Below are positions 38,486 through 47,546 of a DNA stretch of 64,000 nucleotides, piece by piece. Within the stretch, counting starts at the first letter, position 1; the number at the start of each line of letters is the position of its first letter. Made by a program: the position numbers and the translations under genes. This DNA is from Metabacillus schmidteae (GTDB lineage Bacteria > Bacillota > Bacilli > Bacillales > Bacillaceae). The notes under the pieces were generated by a model that made no database searches, was not told the DNA's origin, and was given only the letters and a program-made list of their open reading frames with translations. The stretch spans positions 1-64,000 of the forward strand of contig NZ_CAESCH010000001.1 of assembly GCF_903166545.1 (NCBI RefSeq), in the 5' to 3' direction.

Positions 38486-41400
38486 TTATCCTTTAAGAGC
38501 TGATTTGTTTTTTCTAAGGATGAATAGAAGCACACCGCCTAGAATTATGACGATCAAACCAATACCTAAAACATTAAACATATTTGTGGCTGTGTTCGGT
38601 AGTGGTAACACACTATTTTGTGATTGATTATCTCTATCCTGTGTGACTTGATCCTCACCAGCTGGTTTTGGATCTTTCTCACTTGTTTTTTGATCTCCAT
38701 TACCCGGTTCTTGGTCTCTATCACCTGGCTCTTGATTTCCATCACCTGGTTCTTGGTCTCCATCACCCGGCTCTTGGTCTCCATCACCTGGTTCTTGGTC
38801 TCCATCACCCGGTTCTTGGTCTCCATCACCCGGTTCTTGATTTCCATCACCTGGTTCTTGATTTCCATCACCTGGTTCTTGGTCTCCATCACCCGGCTCT
38901 TGGTCTCCATCACCTGGTTCTTGATCTCCTTCACCCGGTTCTTGATCTCCTTCACCCGGTTCTTGATCTCCTTCACCCGGTTCTTGATCTCCTTCACCCG
39001 GCTCTTGATCTCCTTCACCCGGCTCTTGGTCTCCTTCACCCGGTTCTTGATCTCCTTCACCCGGCTCAGTAGCCTTTCCTTTGGTAAATGTCCACATGTC
39101 AGATGCAGTTTTTCCAGTATACTTATCCTCTGCTACTGCATACCAAGAGTAGGTGTTGTTTTCAGTTAATCCAGTCCATTCAACTTGAGCTGTTTCACCG
39201 CTTGAGACATTCTCTTGTTTGCCGATTTCATTGTCTGTTTTAACGGTAACGCTAAAGTAATCTGTTGCTACTCGTTTTTCCTTAACTTCCAGATCAAGAT
39301 TCATAATAAACTCATCTTTACCTGGATATTCTTCAGGCTCATAGAAGTTATAATCATCTAAATATGGAGAATACGTGTTAACAAACACACGGTTGTTGTC
39401 CTGATCGAAGTGAAGCAATTTTATATACCCTTGCCCACCTTCAGGACCACCTTGATAATCGCCAAGCATTTGGTAAACTTTACGGTCCGGCTGGCCATCA
39501 CCGTTATCATCAATTTCACTAACAAGTGTTTCTGAATCATGATAATGTCCGCTTAACACAGCAATAACATTTTCATTCGGTTCTACTACTGCTTCGTAAA
39601 TTTTGTCTCCAATCGGACTTCTATTTCCGGAAACTAATAGGTATTCGTGAAAGCTTAAGATCGCTTTTCGGTCCGGATATTGTGCCAAAACATCATTCAT
39701 CCAGGCTAAGTCCTCGTCTTGAACGCCCCAACCCATGTAAACCATAATAAAGTCATTACCGTTTGATGAAATAAGATCATAGTGTCCTCTATTGTTTTTA
39801 TAGCTGCCACCATAATAATCTTTGTCTTTAAAACGATCTTCACCAAAGCGCTTGTAATATTCAGTATAATCATTTGATAACTGATCAACATCATGATTTC
39901 CGGCTAATACACCGTATGGAACGTTATTTTGATCTAACACACCCATATATTCATCTGCATGGATCCATTCTTGTTCTTGACCAAAGTTATCGACTAAATC
40001 ACCTGTGTGGAAAACATATTTAATTTTTAATTCTTCCTGCTTTTCAGCAATCCAATTTGTTTGTCTTTCGAAAATGTAAGGATAGCTTTCTGAATAATAT
40101 TGTGTATCAGACATCCAAACAAATGAATAGTCATATTCCTCTGGACTGCTCGGGATTTCGTCCTGAATCAATACATTAATCCTAGAGTCTTTTGCATATG
40201 TTGCAACTTCAACTGTGCTCTTCAATTCAAAATCTTGTGCACCGGCAATTTTATACGTAAGTAATGTCCAATCATTTTCTTCATGGTTCCAAGCATACAT
40301 AGACACTTTTCTACCTTCTAGTGATTGTCCGCTCCAAGAAAGCTCAACTGTATCTTTTTCACTTACTGATGAATCGAGCTCAACATCAAAGCGGTGATAT
40401 GGAAATTGATCACTTGAATCCGTGATTAAATACTCTTCGTCCTTTTTAGATACTAATTTAAGATCCTCTTGAGAGAGAGCCTCTTCCCCTTCCGGATTCA
40501 TCGTTTGAGGTGGTTCCGTATCTGTTGCATTTTTAAATACCTTTACGCTTTCTGTGTTGCTTGCATCATACTTGTAGCCCTCATAGAAGGTTACATCAAG
40601 ATCATCACCTGTTGGATCTGATACCTTCACCTTAAGTGTCGGATCTCCATTAACAGGCTCATTACTGTTATCAGCAGGTGAAATCAATTCAGGCTTATCC
40701 GGATTTTCATTTGTTACTGAGAACTGGACAACCTTATTAGCCTGATTTCCAACTTTGTCTTCTGCTATAATTGTGACAGAGTGTGCACCTGGTTCAAGTT
40801 GTGAAGAAGCTGTTTCATAAGGCACTTCTATTTGCTTTCCATCAAGCATAACCTTCACTGATTGCACTCCTGCGATTTCATCAGTAACTGTCGGATCAAT
40901 CGTAAACTTGCCTTTATATTCTTTTCCTTCAACTAGTTTTGTTTCAACTGTTGGTGCTGTGTTATCTACTAATACAGTCGATGAAACATTGTCGTTTGAG
41001 TCTTTCGCTTCAACAGTATGCTCTCCATCAGAAACAGTTGTTGTGTCCCAATTATAGGATTGTGATGTAGCATGTTCTTCTGTAATGGTAAAGGTAAAGT
41101 CCTCGAATGGACGGAATGTACCGTCATCACCCATGTCATAAACCTTTGACGGATCGTTTTTATTTGGATCTGTGATTACAGTACCATCTGCTAAAATAAG
41201 TCGAACATTACGAAGACTGTAATCATCGCGATTTTCTTCGTCCTCTTCCAATTGGAAAGGTGATGCTTTGTTTCCTGCACGAACTGTTAAGACATTTTCT
41301 CCTACTTGTAAACGATCAGGATCAACCGGAATCGTAAATGTTTTCCAATGTGATAACCAATCTTTGTCCATGAGGAAAAGAATATCCTCACCCATCGTGA

Positions 41401-44400
41401 CAGCATTTTGGAAATACGTATTAAGTCCATTTACTTCTAGAGCAAGATAAGCCTCATTTTCTAAAGAATTAAACGTATTTTCTTTAAGCTCTTCACCATC
41501 TACTGTGATTGCCACATTCGCGGCTGCCTCATCTTTTGATGTTGCCTTGATCATTTCCTTACCGGAAACAATATCATTGTCTTTTACATTCAAGCGTAAA
41601 TCAGACGTATCAACATCACTATTAATCGTGATTTTAAATGTATCGCTACGAACCTCATTTGTACCATCTGATACTGCAAAGAAATATTCAACATATTCCT
41701 TGCCAATTAAATCTGATGCATAAATCATATTCGTGTATAAATGAGACTCTGAATCAAGTGCTAATAATGTTTCATTAAACACATCTTGATCGTTGGTACG
41801 ATAGAATAAACGAACTGATTTTACTTCCTTATTATCAGACGCTGCAGCAGCAATTTCAATATCTTCTGTTTGCTCTACTTCTGTAACAGATGTTTTATTT
41901 TCGATTGTTGGTGCTATTGTATCTTTTTCAATATGAACCGGCTGTTTTGGTACTTGGAAGCCTTCTACTGAACCTGGAGTTGCATTTTCTACTCCGGCAC
42001 TTACTTTAATTGCTTGAGTTGATCCGTCTTCAGGGTATTTATAAAGAATGCCCTTATCTGGAACCGTATCATCAACATTCACTACTTCGTTATAGTAAGA
42101 AACAGTAATTTCCTCTTTTGTATTCGTTGCAACGACCAATCCTCTTGTGCTTCCATTTGCCATTCCATCACTGTGGATTTTAACAATATCTTCGTTTTCA
42201 ATAAGACTTGTTCCAAAATGTGTGTTAAAATCCGCAACAGTTTGTTCTCCGTTTTGTCCATTGATAATCCAAAAAACAAGTGTTTCTTGAGCAGGAATCA
42301 CAACATCATCCGGAATCGATGGCCATACAACATCACTTGCCGGATCTGTACCATAGCGATATTGAAGCTTATAATCTTTAAAGCTTAAGTCTTGATCCGT
42401 GTTATTGTAAATTTCAATAAATTCATAACCATCTGCAGATCCTACATTTGCTGTGTCAGGTACGATTTCTGTCACTAAGAAGGCTGGAATCTTTGTATAA
42501 TCTACATCCTCTTTTTTCACTTTTATTTCGTATTCTTCTGTTTTTACCGTATTTATTCCATCAGATGCTTCGATATAATAGATGATGTTTGCATCAACAT
42601 TTGCCCCAATAATTTCAGCTGTAAAGTTTGCAGAATCACTGCTTGCACTCATTGCTAAGGAAGTGAAGTTTTGTTCCCCTTCTTTTTTATAGTACAAAGT
42701 GGCGAACGGAACAGCTATATTATCAGCTACTTCCGCTTGCATTGTAATCGGTGAAAAAGCGTCACTCTCTGCGATTGGTGTATGGTTAATCACCGGTGCT
42801 TCTGTATCGTCCGGGATTTCATCCAGCTCCACCGGTTTTGTTGGGACTTGAGATTGCTCAACTGTTCCAGGAGTTGGAGCAGCAAGTGTTTCCAGTTTTG
42901 CCATTTCCGCGCCTGCGCTTGGGAATAGATACTGAATAACTGCACCTGTATTATCATTTTCTGTTCCTAAATAGCTTGCAGATACGATCTCTGCATTTGT
43001 ATTGTCTTTAATGACGATCGCACGATTTCCACCGTTTGCGAATCCCGGGAATGCTGTATCGTTGTATGCAACAACATTCTCACTCGTTAAATTCAAACCA
43101 AAGTTTTGATTAAATTCATCTAACTTACGATCTCCATTATTGAACCAGAAAACAAGTGTTTCCTGCGGTTCAATTGTTGTAGCAGGAATTTGGAAAGTCT
43201 TTTCTTCCCCACTATCTGTGTATTTGTATACAAAAGAATAGTTTGTTAGAGAAAGTGGTTGATTTGAATTATTATAGAGTTCAAAATACTCATAGTAATC
43301 TGTTCCGCCACCTTTAGAGTTCGGCGAAATCTCTGTAATAAGTAATGGACGATCACTATATGTTTCTTCAGGTACTTCTACTTTCACTTGATATTCTTCT
43401 GTTTTAGAAGAATTGATTCCATCTGTTGCTTCAATATAATATGTGATATCAGATTCTACACTCGCTGCAGGAATTTCTCCTGAAAAGCTTGTACCACCTT
43501 CATTATCAGCATTCATTTGAATCGACTGAAAATCCTCTTCATCTTTAAGCTTATAATAAAGAGTAACAGAAGATACGGTTTCATTATCTTTCACCGACGC
43601 ATTTACTTTTACAGCATTAAGCGCTTTCGCTTCAGTTACAGCAGTATGAGTAATGACCGGAACTTCGGAATCTAATGGAACCTCTTCCATTTCAACCGGT
43701 TTAGCAGGTACTTGTACAGCCTCGATCGTTCCAGGTGTCGGCTCTGCTAATACTTGAAGCTTGTCCATAATAGGTTGACCAGGTGCATATTTGTACTGAA
43801 CAACCTTTCCATCATTGTTTGTTTCATCTGGTAAATAGGCTGCAGCAACAACACCTGTTCCTTCATTACCCTTTATGACAACTGCCCGGTTTCCACTGTT
43901 ATAAAATCCATCAAATTCTTCATTATATTCAACAACCTGATCTTTTGTTAATTCTAACCCATAATGATTGTTGAAATCTTCAAGAATTAGTCCGTTGTTA
44001 TTAAACCAGAAAACAAGTGTTTCTTGTGGTTCAATTGTCGTAGAAGGGACTTTGAATTCTTTTTCCTTTCCAGTTTCTGTGTAAAGATAAATGAAGGTAT
44101 AATTGGATAATGGCAGTGTTTGATTTGTGTTGTTATACACTTCAAAATACTCAAAGTTGTCTGTTCCCTTTGAATTTGGTGAAATTTCTGTGATGAGCAA
44201 AGGTGAGTTTAGGTTATAATCTTCTTCAACACTTTCAGACTTGTCGTCTTCTTGTTCCTCTACCGTTGTTTCTACAGGCGGCACATCCTCTAGTGAATTA
44301 GTAGATGTCTCTTCTTGTGGAGTTGTTTCTGTTGTAGTGTTTGATTCTTGTTGTTGTACTATTTCATTTACTTGAGCATCTTCTTGAACAGTTTCTTCTG

Positions 44401-44689
44401 TTTCCGGCTGCTGTTCTTCTTCTATAACTGCCTGTTCTTCTTCACCATTCACAGCTTTATTTTCATTTGTATCTTCTTGCTGAGACTGGCTGGATTCTTT
44501 TTCTGTTTCTTGTACATCTGTTGTTTGAAGAGATTGTTCCGATACACTTGAATCAGTATTATCAACTGGCTTCTCAACTTGAGTGGCTTTTACAGGAATG
44601 ACTGAAATAAAATTGGATAGCACGATTGCTGCTATACAAATAAATACAAACATTTTCTTCAGCCTTTTCCTTACAATACGTTTCCCCAT
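38486..44689 (-). CDS. Giant LPNTA-anchored metallophosphoesterase with lamin-tail modules
   Basis: A 2067-aa cell-wall protein. In order: signal peptide (about 1-36); Glu/Gln/Thr-rich linker (37-155); three lamin-tail domains beginning near 160, 448 and 733 (first two LLITEISPNSKG), each followed by an Ig-like unit; further Ig-like domains to about 1500; and a calcineurin-like phosphoesterase (about 1520-1800) with WMSDTQ, HTGDLVDN, LAGNHDVD and LSGHYHDS metal motifs. A fibronectin-like domain, 18 heptads (about 1875-2000), the sorting signal LPNTA near 2030, a membrane helix and KNKSALKG complete it. LPNTA fits a class D sortase. Phosphate scavenging from nucleotides or nucleic acid is an inference, supported by PhoP-box-like sites upstream. 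The ribosome site is AGGAGGAAG. Confidence 0.92.
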   Translation of the reverse strand: MGKRIVRKRLKKMFVFICIAAIVLSNFISVIPVKATQVEKPVDNTDSSVSEQSLQTTDVQETEKESSQSQQEDTNENKAVNGEEEQAVIEEEQQPETEETVQEDAQVNEIVQQQESNTTTETTPQEETSTNSLEDVPPVETTVEEQEDDKSESVEEDYNLNSPLLITEISPNSKGTDNFEYFEVYNNTNQTLPLSNYTFIYLYTETGKEKEFKVPSTTIEPQETLVFWFNNNGLILEDFNNHYGLELTKDQVVEYNEEFDGFYNSGNRAVVIKGNEGTGVVAAAYLPDETNNDGKVVQYKYAPGQPIMDKLQVLAEPTPGTIEAVQVPAKPVEMEEVPLDSEVPVITHTAVTEAKALNAVKVNASVKDNETVSSVTLYYKLKDEEDFQSIQMNADNEGGTSFSGEIPAASVESDITYYIEATDGINSSKTEEYQVKVEVPEETYSDRPLLITEISPNSKGGGTDYYEYFELYNNSNQPLSLTNYSFVYKYTDSGEEKTFQIPATTIEPQETLVFWFNNGDRKLDEFNQNFGLNLTSENVVAYNDTAFPGFANGGNRAIVIKDNTNAEIVSASYLGTENDNTGAVIQYLFPSAGAEMAKLETLAAPTPGTVEQSQVPTKPVELDEIPDDTEAPVINHTPIAESDAFSPITMQAEVADNIAVPFATLYYKKEGEQNFTSLAMSASSDSANFTAEIIGANVDANIIYYIEASDGINTVKTEEYEIKVKKEDVDYTKIPAFLVTEIVPDTANVGSADGYEFIEIYNNTDQDLSFKDYKLQYRYGTDPASDVVWPSIPDDVVIPAQETLVFWIINGQNGEQTVADFNTHFGTSLIENEDIVKIHSDGMANGSTRGLVVATNTKEEITVSYYNEVVNVDDTVPDKGILYKYPEDGSTQAIKVSAGVENATPGSVEGFQVPKQPVHIEKDTIAPTIENKTSVTEVEQTEDIEIAAAASDNKEVKSVRLFYRTNDQDVFNETLLALDSESHLYTNMIYASDLIGKEYVEYFFAVSDGTNEVRSDTFKITINSDVDTSDLRLNVKDNDIVSGKEMIKATSKDEAAANVAITVDGEELKENTFNSLENEAYLALEVNGLNTYFQNAVTMGEDILFLMDKDWLSHWKTFTIPVDPDRLQVGENVLTVRAGNKASPFQLEEDEENRDDYSLRNVRLILADGTVITDPNKNDPSKVYDMGDDGTFRPFEDFTFTITEEHATSQSYNWDTTTVSDGEHTVEAKDSNDNVSSTVLVDNTAPTVETKLVEGKEYKGKFTIDPTVTDEIAGVQSVKVMLDGKQIEVPYETASSQLEPGAHSVTIIAEDKVGNQANKVVQFSVTNENPDKPELISPADNSNEPVNGDPTLKVKVSDPTGDDLDVTFYEGYKYDASNTESVKVFKNATDTEPPQTMNPEGEEALSQEDLKLVSKKDEEYLITDSSDQFPYHRFDVELDSSVSEKDTVELSWSGQSLEGRKVSMYAWNHEENDWTLLTYKIAGAQDFELKSTVEVATYAKDSRINVLIQDEIPSSPEEYDYSFVWMSDTQYYSESYPYIFERQTNWIAEKQEELKIKYVFHTGDLVDNFGQEQEWIHADEYMGVLDQNNVPYGVLAGNHDVDQLSNDYTEYYKRFGEDRFKDKDYYGGSYKNNRGHYDLISSNGNDFIMVYMGWGVQDEDLAWMNDVLAQYPDRKAILSFHEYLLVSGNRSPIGDKIYEAVVEPNENVIAVLSGHYHDSETLVSEIDDNGDGQPDRKVYQMLGDYQGGPEGGQGYIKLLHFDQDNNRVFVNTYSPYLDDYNFYEPEEYPGKDEFIMNLDLEVKEKRVATDYFSVTVKTDNEIGKQENVSSGETAQVEWTGLTENNTYSWYAVAEDKYTGKTASDMWTFTKGKATEPGEGDQEPGEGDQEPGEGDQEPGEGDQEPGEGDQEPGEGDQEPGEGDQEPGDGDQEPGDGDQEPGDGNQEPGDGNQEPGDGDQEPGDGDQEPGDGDQEPGDGDQEPGDGNQEPGDRDQEPGNGDQKTSEKDPKPAGEDQVTQDRDNQSQNSVLPLPNTATNMFNVLGIGLIVIILGGVLLFILRKNKSALKG
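38687..39064 (-). repeat. 21-bp coding repeat, 18 heptads
   Basis: Eighteen tandem 21-base units encode PGEGDQE (7 copies), then PGDGDQE or PGDGNQE variants (10 including one GDR) and PGNGDQK. The unit type changes from E to D once along the array, suggesting two rounds of amplification. It forms the wall-spanning stalk of the giant protein. The array is a likely site of length polymorphism. Confidence 0.95.
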
Positions 44690-44737
44690 AGCTTCCTCCT
44701 ATATATGTAGTAGTCATTGTCAATACTAATCGAAATT

Positions 44738-44765
44738 TGTAAAACCAATTTTAATAAAATGTAAA
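44738..44765 (-). promoter_or_regulatory. PhoP-box-like repeats at the giant gene promoter
   Basis: On the minus strand TTTACA (44760-44765), TTAAAA (44749-44754) and TTTACA (44738-44743) are exactly 11 bases apart, 49-76 bases upstream of the ATG. This matches the TT(A/C/T)A(C/T)A, 11-base-phased PhoP box, with one imperfect middle hexamer. The distance to the gene is similar to that of the set before the alkaline phosphatase. Confidence 0.55.
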
Positions 44766-44951
44766 GGATTCTAAATATTTCGATAAAAAATGATAAATTT
44801 TGTAAATGGTTATTTACAATCCGGAGAATGAATTACCAAAAAGAAGAAATAATAGGTTTCTTTTGCCCTATAGGAAGGTATGGGTAATAAGTATTTTTGT
44901 CATTTCCGAGATATACTAGGACATTTTTATTGTATTTTGATCAATTGTATA

Positions 44952-44987
44952 TTTACATTATTTTTACAGTGAACTTACAAATTTACA
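44952..44987 (+). promoter_or_regulatory. Second PhoP-box-like repeat set
   Basis: TTTACA (44952), TTTACA (44963) and CTTACA (44974) run at 11-base spacing on the plus strand, with another TTTACA at 44982. They lie 260-300 bases upstream of the giant gene, as the plus-strand set at 30657 lies upstream of the alkaline phosphatase. Confidence 0.5.
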
Positions 44988-45012
44988 GAAGAAGCGACAC
45001 GTTTAGAAATAC

Positions 45013-45050
45013 AAAAAACCTATGCCTCTCTCCAAGGCATAGGTTTTTTT
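45013..45050. terminator. Terminator at the tdk remnant
   Basis: AAAACCTATGCCT and AGGCATAGGTTTT form a long perfect stem flanked by A- and T-runs. It is bidirectional and overlaps the stop of the truncated tdk, whose original terminator it probably was. Confidence 0.92.
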
Positions 45051-45477
45051 AGAAATTAGCTCCACTATTTACTTTTTTAAAGGTTTTCACAGGTGCACCA
45101 GGCACTTCATGATGATGTCTGCATCTTGGCTCATAAGATTCAGAGGCACCTACTAAAATAATAGGATCATCATATGATGCCGGTTGCCCATTAATTAATC
45201 TCTGCGTACGGCTTGCAGGTGAACCACAAACTGAGCATACTGCCTGCAGCTTTGTTACAGACTCTGCAAGTGACATAAGCTTCGGAACAATACTAAATGG
45301 CTCACCGCGAAAATCCTGGTCTAACCCCGCCGCAATGACACGGTATCCTTGATTCGCTAATAAAGTAAGAACATCAGCAATGTTATCGTCAAAAAACTGC
45401 ACTTCATCAATTTTGTTCACCAATATTTCGTCTACAATACTGTCTACGAAATAGTAGTTACTAGTTAATATATTCAT
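45049..45477 (-). pseudogene. tdk: 5'-truncated thymidine kinase gene
   Basis: The 142-aa frame matches the second half of a Bacillus-type thymidine kinase: [39 protein letters not shown], the zinc Cys pair [14 protein letters not shown], and [14 protein letters not shown]. The P-loop half (about 80 residues) is missing. The first 20 or so codons before IDEVQFF are unrelated, with no ribosome site, so it cannot be an active kinase. The second zinc pair is degraded, reading CRHHHEVP. By position (after racA/ywk genes) this is the ancestral tdk; the conserved block breaks inside it. Confidence 0.88.
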
Positions 45478-45638
45478 TCGATTGGCTGAATTATAAAGAA
45501 AAACATTTTAAGAAGGTAGTGTTGAAATGTGATCCAAATTTTCAGAAAACAATGTATATTATAATGGATAAAGACACTTAAAACATAACTGTGGTCAAAA
45601 ATAAAAAATAAAAGCCGCCCCACCTTATTTTGTTAAGA

Positions 45639-46208
45639 TTATAAAGGAGGATTAGAATAACACTTTCTGCAAACAGGATAATATGACTCATTGCCACCAA
45701 TCTTTATTTGTTCACCTGTGTACACAGGTTTTCCATTTTCAACTCTAAGTGCCATTATCGCTTTTCGTTCGCAAAACCAACAAATTGTTTTCATTTCTTC
45801 GATTTTGTCAGCATATAACAGCATATACTTACTACCTTCAAAGAGTTCATTTTGAAAATCATTTTTCAGCCCAAAACCCATGACTGGAATGTCTAGTTCA
45901 TCTACAATCTTTGCGAGTTGAAGAATATGTTCTTTTTTCAAAAACTGACATTCATCTACTAAAATACACGCTGGCTTAAATTCATTTTCTATTACAATTG
46001 AATATATATTTGTCTCATCATGAATAGGAATAGCTTCTCGTCTAAGCCCAATTCTTGAAGAGACAATACCAACCTCATCACGAGTATCGACAGCCGATGT
46101 AAATATTAAAACATGTTTATTTTGTTCTTCATAATTATGGGCAACTTTAAGGATTTCAATTGATTTCCCACTATTCATTGCTCCGTATTTAAAGAATAAC
46201 TGTGCCAA
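45639..46208 (-). CDS. tdk: Thymidine kinase, divergent intact copy
   Basis: A 189-aa type II thymidine kinase that phosphorylates thymidine to dTMP for salvage. The P-loop is [12 protein letters not shown], the Walker-B region [13 protein letters not shown], and the lid/zinc Cys pairs [10 protein letters not shown] and PVCRKCYSN. The substrate-binding GNESYYPVC motif is kept. It belongs to a different branch from the truncated neighbour (DECQF instead of DEVQF). The start is TTG behind AAGGAGAAG. It presumably replaced the ancestral gene after transfer. Confidence 0.93.
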   Translation of the reverse strand: MAQLFFKYGAMNSGKSIEILKVAHNYEEQNKHVLIFTSAVDTRDEVGIVSSRIGLRREAIPIHDETNIYSIVIENEFKPACILVDECQFLKKEHILQLAKIVDELDIPVMGFGLKNDFQNELFEGSKYMLLYADKIEEMKTICWFCERKAIMALRVENGKPVYTGEQIKIGGNESYYPVCRKCYSNPPL

Positions 46209-46467
46209 TTATCTCTTCTCCTTACTTAATGTTTTACACAAACACATTTCTATATTATAGATGGTATTAGAATAAAATTATAGTCCGAGTTAATATCCCT
46301 CATGATTTTCAACAGTTAGAAGGAAATTACAAGCTACTATTGAGGAACGAATATTTGAACATAAATAAAAAAGTCCCTACTTGTGCGATAGGGTTTAATG
46401 GAAATTAGCTGCTTTAGATTATATTTTAAGATTCTTTTGTACTCATATATTTGTAGATCGACAAGCA

Positions 46468-46575
46468 CTAAACTCCTTCTATAATTTTTAGATATATCTT
46501 ATAATCCAGGTCAGCTTTCTCTTTATTACATTCGTTACAACAGGAAATTTCAAAACCGCAATTTTCCAACCATAT
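46468..46575 (-). pseudogene. Possible 3' relic of a lost minus-strand gene
   Basis: A 35-codon frame ending in TAG reads like a protein C-terminus: a cysteine cluster (ISCCNECNKEK) followed by an amphipathic DYKIYLKIIEGV. No start or ribosome site precedes it. I do not recognise the family. Confidence 0.3.
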
Positions 46576-46589
46576 ATTTCATAAAACTA

Positions 46590-46641
46590 TTGACATTTAA
46601 AGCATAATGAATTTACAATATGAACATACCCACCGGTATTC
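46590..46641 (+). promoter_or_regulatory. TetR gene promoter with operator-like palindrome
   Basis: TTGACA (46590-46595) and TACAAT (46614-46619) are 18 bases apart. Immediately after lies ACATAC-N6-GTAT (46624-46639, with inner ATACCCACCGGTAT). The same half-sites occur before the downstream hydrolase, which suggests autoregulation. Confidence 0.5.
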
Positions 46642-46668
46642 TGATGTAACAAATGGAGGTAGAAATAA

Positions 46669-47448
46669 ATGAAACCGCACGATAGAATTTTGGCTGCTTC
46701 TAAAGAGTTAGCCACTAAGAATCCTGCAGACAAAATAACATTTGCCCACATTGCAGAAATAGCTAAAGTTCATTGGACTACTGTAAGGAGATACTTTGGC
46801 AGTAAGGAGGGAATGCGGCGAAGATTAGTCGATTTTCAGGAACCTAACCAAAATCACCACTTAGATACGCGCACTAACATATTGGATTCAGCAGGTAAAG
46901 TATTTGGAGAACTTGGTTACGAAGGGGCAACACTTGATTTAATTGCCGAAGATGCAGGATTAACCAAAGGAGCTGTATACTGGCACTTTTCCAGTAAAGG
47001 AGATTTGTTTATTGAGTTAATAAATAAGAGCCTAACTAATTTATTAGTGGAACTTCCTTCCCAATTAGAAAAGGTATTTAAGTCTTCAAGTCCCGAACAA
47101 GCAATAAACAGATTGCTTAAGAGCCAGTTTCAAGCTTGTGAAGAAGATAAAAGCCAACAACCTACCTTGTTTTTTGAATTTATTTCTAGAAGGCGTGATT
47201 CTGAAGTTAGAGAAAAGTTAGATGTAGTTTTTGCAAAATTGTTTGCAGGAACTGAAGTAATTTTAGAGGATCTCCAGAAAAGAAAGATGATTTCAGAAAA
47301 AGTGGATGCAAGTTCATTATCTGTAACTCTCCACGGCTTAATAAATGGGATGGTTCTTATGTGGATGGTATCTCCAAGCTCTGTACCGCTCACTCAAATG
47401 GCTGACTCTATATCCAAAATAATATGGGACGGAATAAACCCAAAATAA
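46669..47448 (+). CDS. TetR family regulator with two HTH domains
   Basis: A 259-aa regulator. The second HTH is a standard TetR N-domain (residues about 66-112: ILDSAGKVFGELGYEGATLD, then DAGLTKGAVYWHFSSK). It is preceded by another TetR-like HTH (about 5-50: ILAASKELATKNPADKITF, then AKVHWTTVRRYFGSK). A C-terminal ligand/dimer domain (about 120-255) resembles AcrR/TtgR-type C-domains. Tandem HTHs are uncommon. The next gene, a hydrolase, follows in the same direction behind its own operator-like repeats and is the likely target. The ribosome site is GGAGGT. Confidence 0.88.
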   Translation: MKPHDRILAASKELATKNPADKITFAHIAEIAKVHWTTVRRYFGSKEGMRRRLVDFQEPNQNHHLDTRTNILDSAGKVFGELGYEGATLDLIAEDAGLTKGAVYWHFSSKGDLFIELINKSLTNLLVELPSQLEKVFKSSSPEQAINRLLKSQFQACEEDKSQQPTLFFEFISRRRDSEVREKLDVVFAKLFAGTEVILEDLQKRKMISEKVDASSLSVTLHGLINGMVLMWMVSPSSVPLTQMADSISKIIWDGINPK

Positions 47449-47450
47449 AG

Positions 47451-47477
47451 CCCGTTGAAAAACCGGGTATTTTTTTG
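47451..47477 (+). terminator. TetR gene terminator
   Basis: CCCGTT and AACCGGG pair (one bulge) around GAAAA, followed by TATTTTTTT. Confidence 0.8.
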
Positions 47478-47521
47478 AACATAACATACTTTTCAGTATG
47501 TTAATGGAGTACTTTACAGTA
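47475..47521 (+). promoter_or_regulatory. Hydrolase promoter with two TACTTTWCAGTA operators
   Basis: TACTTTTCAGTA (47487-47498) and TACTTTACAGTA (47510-47521) are 23 bases apart. The first is extended to the palindrome ACATACT-N4-AGTATGT. A possible -35 (TTGAAC, 47475) and -10 (TATGTT, 47497) flank the first operator, so a bound repressor would block transcription. Confidence 0.5.
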
Positions 47522-47546
47522 GGTGAGGAGAATGAGGAGGAAGAAT

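Larger units (their letters stand above)
44690..45012. other. Upstream region of the giant gene
   Basis: About 320 A/T-rich bases with no gene. It contains the PhoP-box-like sets described separately, and otherwise no repeat or RNA structure that I can see. Confidence 0.5.
46209..46668. other. Gap with decayed sequence before the TetR gene
   Basis: These 460 bases hold a probable gene relic (46468-46575), a hairpin CCCTA/TAGGG near 46382-46410 with an A-run that would terminate minus-strand transcripts, and the TetR promoter. The terminator-like hairpin without an intact gene supports loss of a minus-strand gene. Confidence 0.4.

Noticed and set aside
38566..39169. Long open frames in other phases and on the opposite strand of the stalk region
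   Set aside because: They result from the 21-bp coding repeat, which stays open in several frames; none has a start with a ribosome site.
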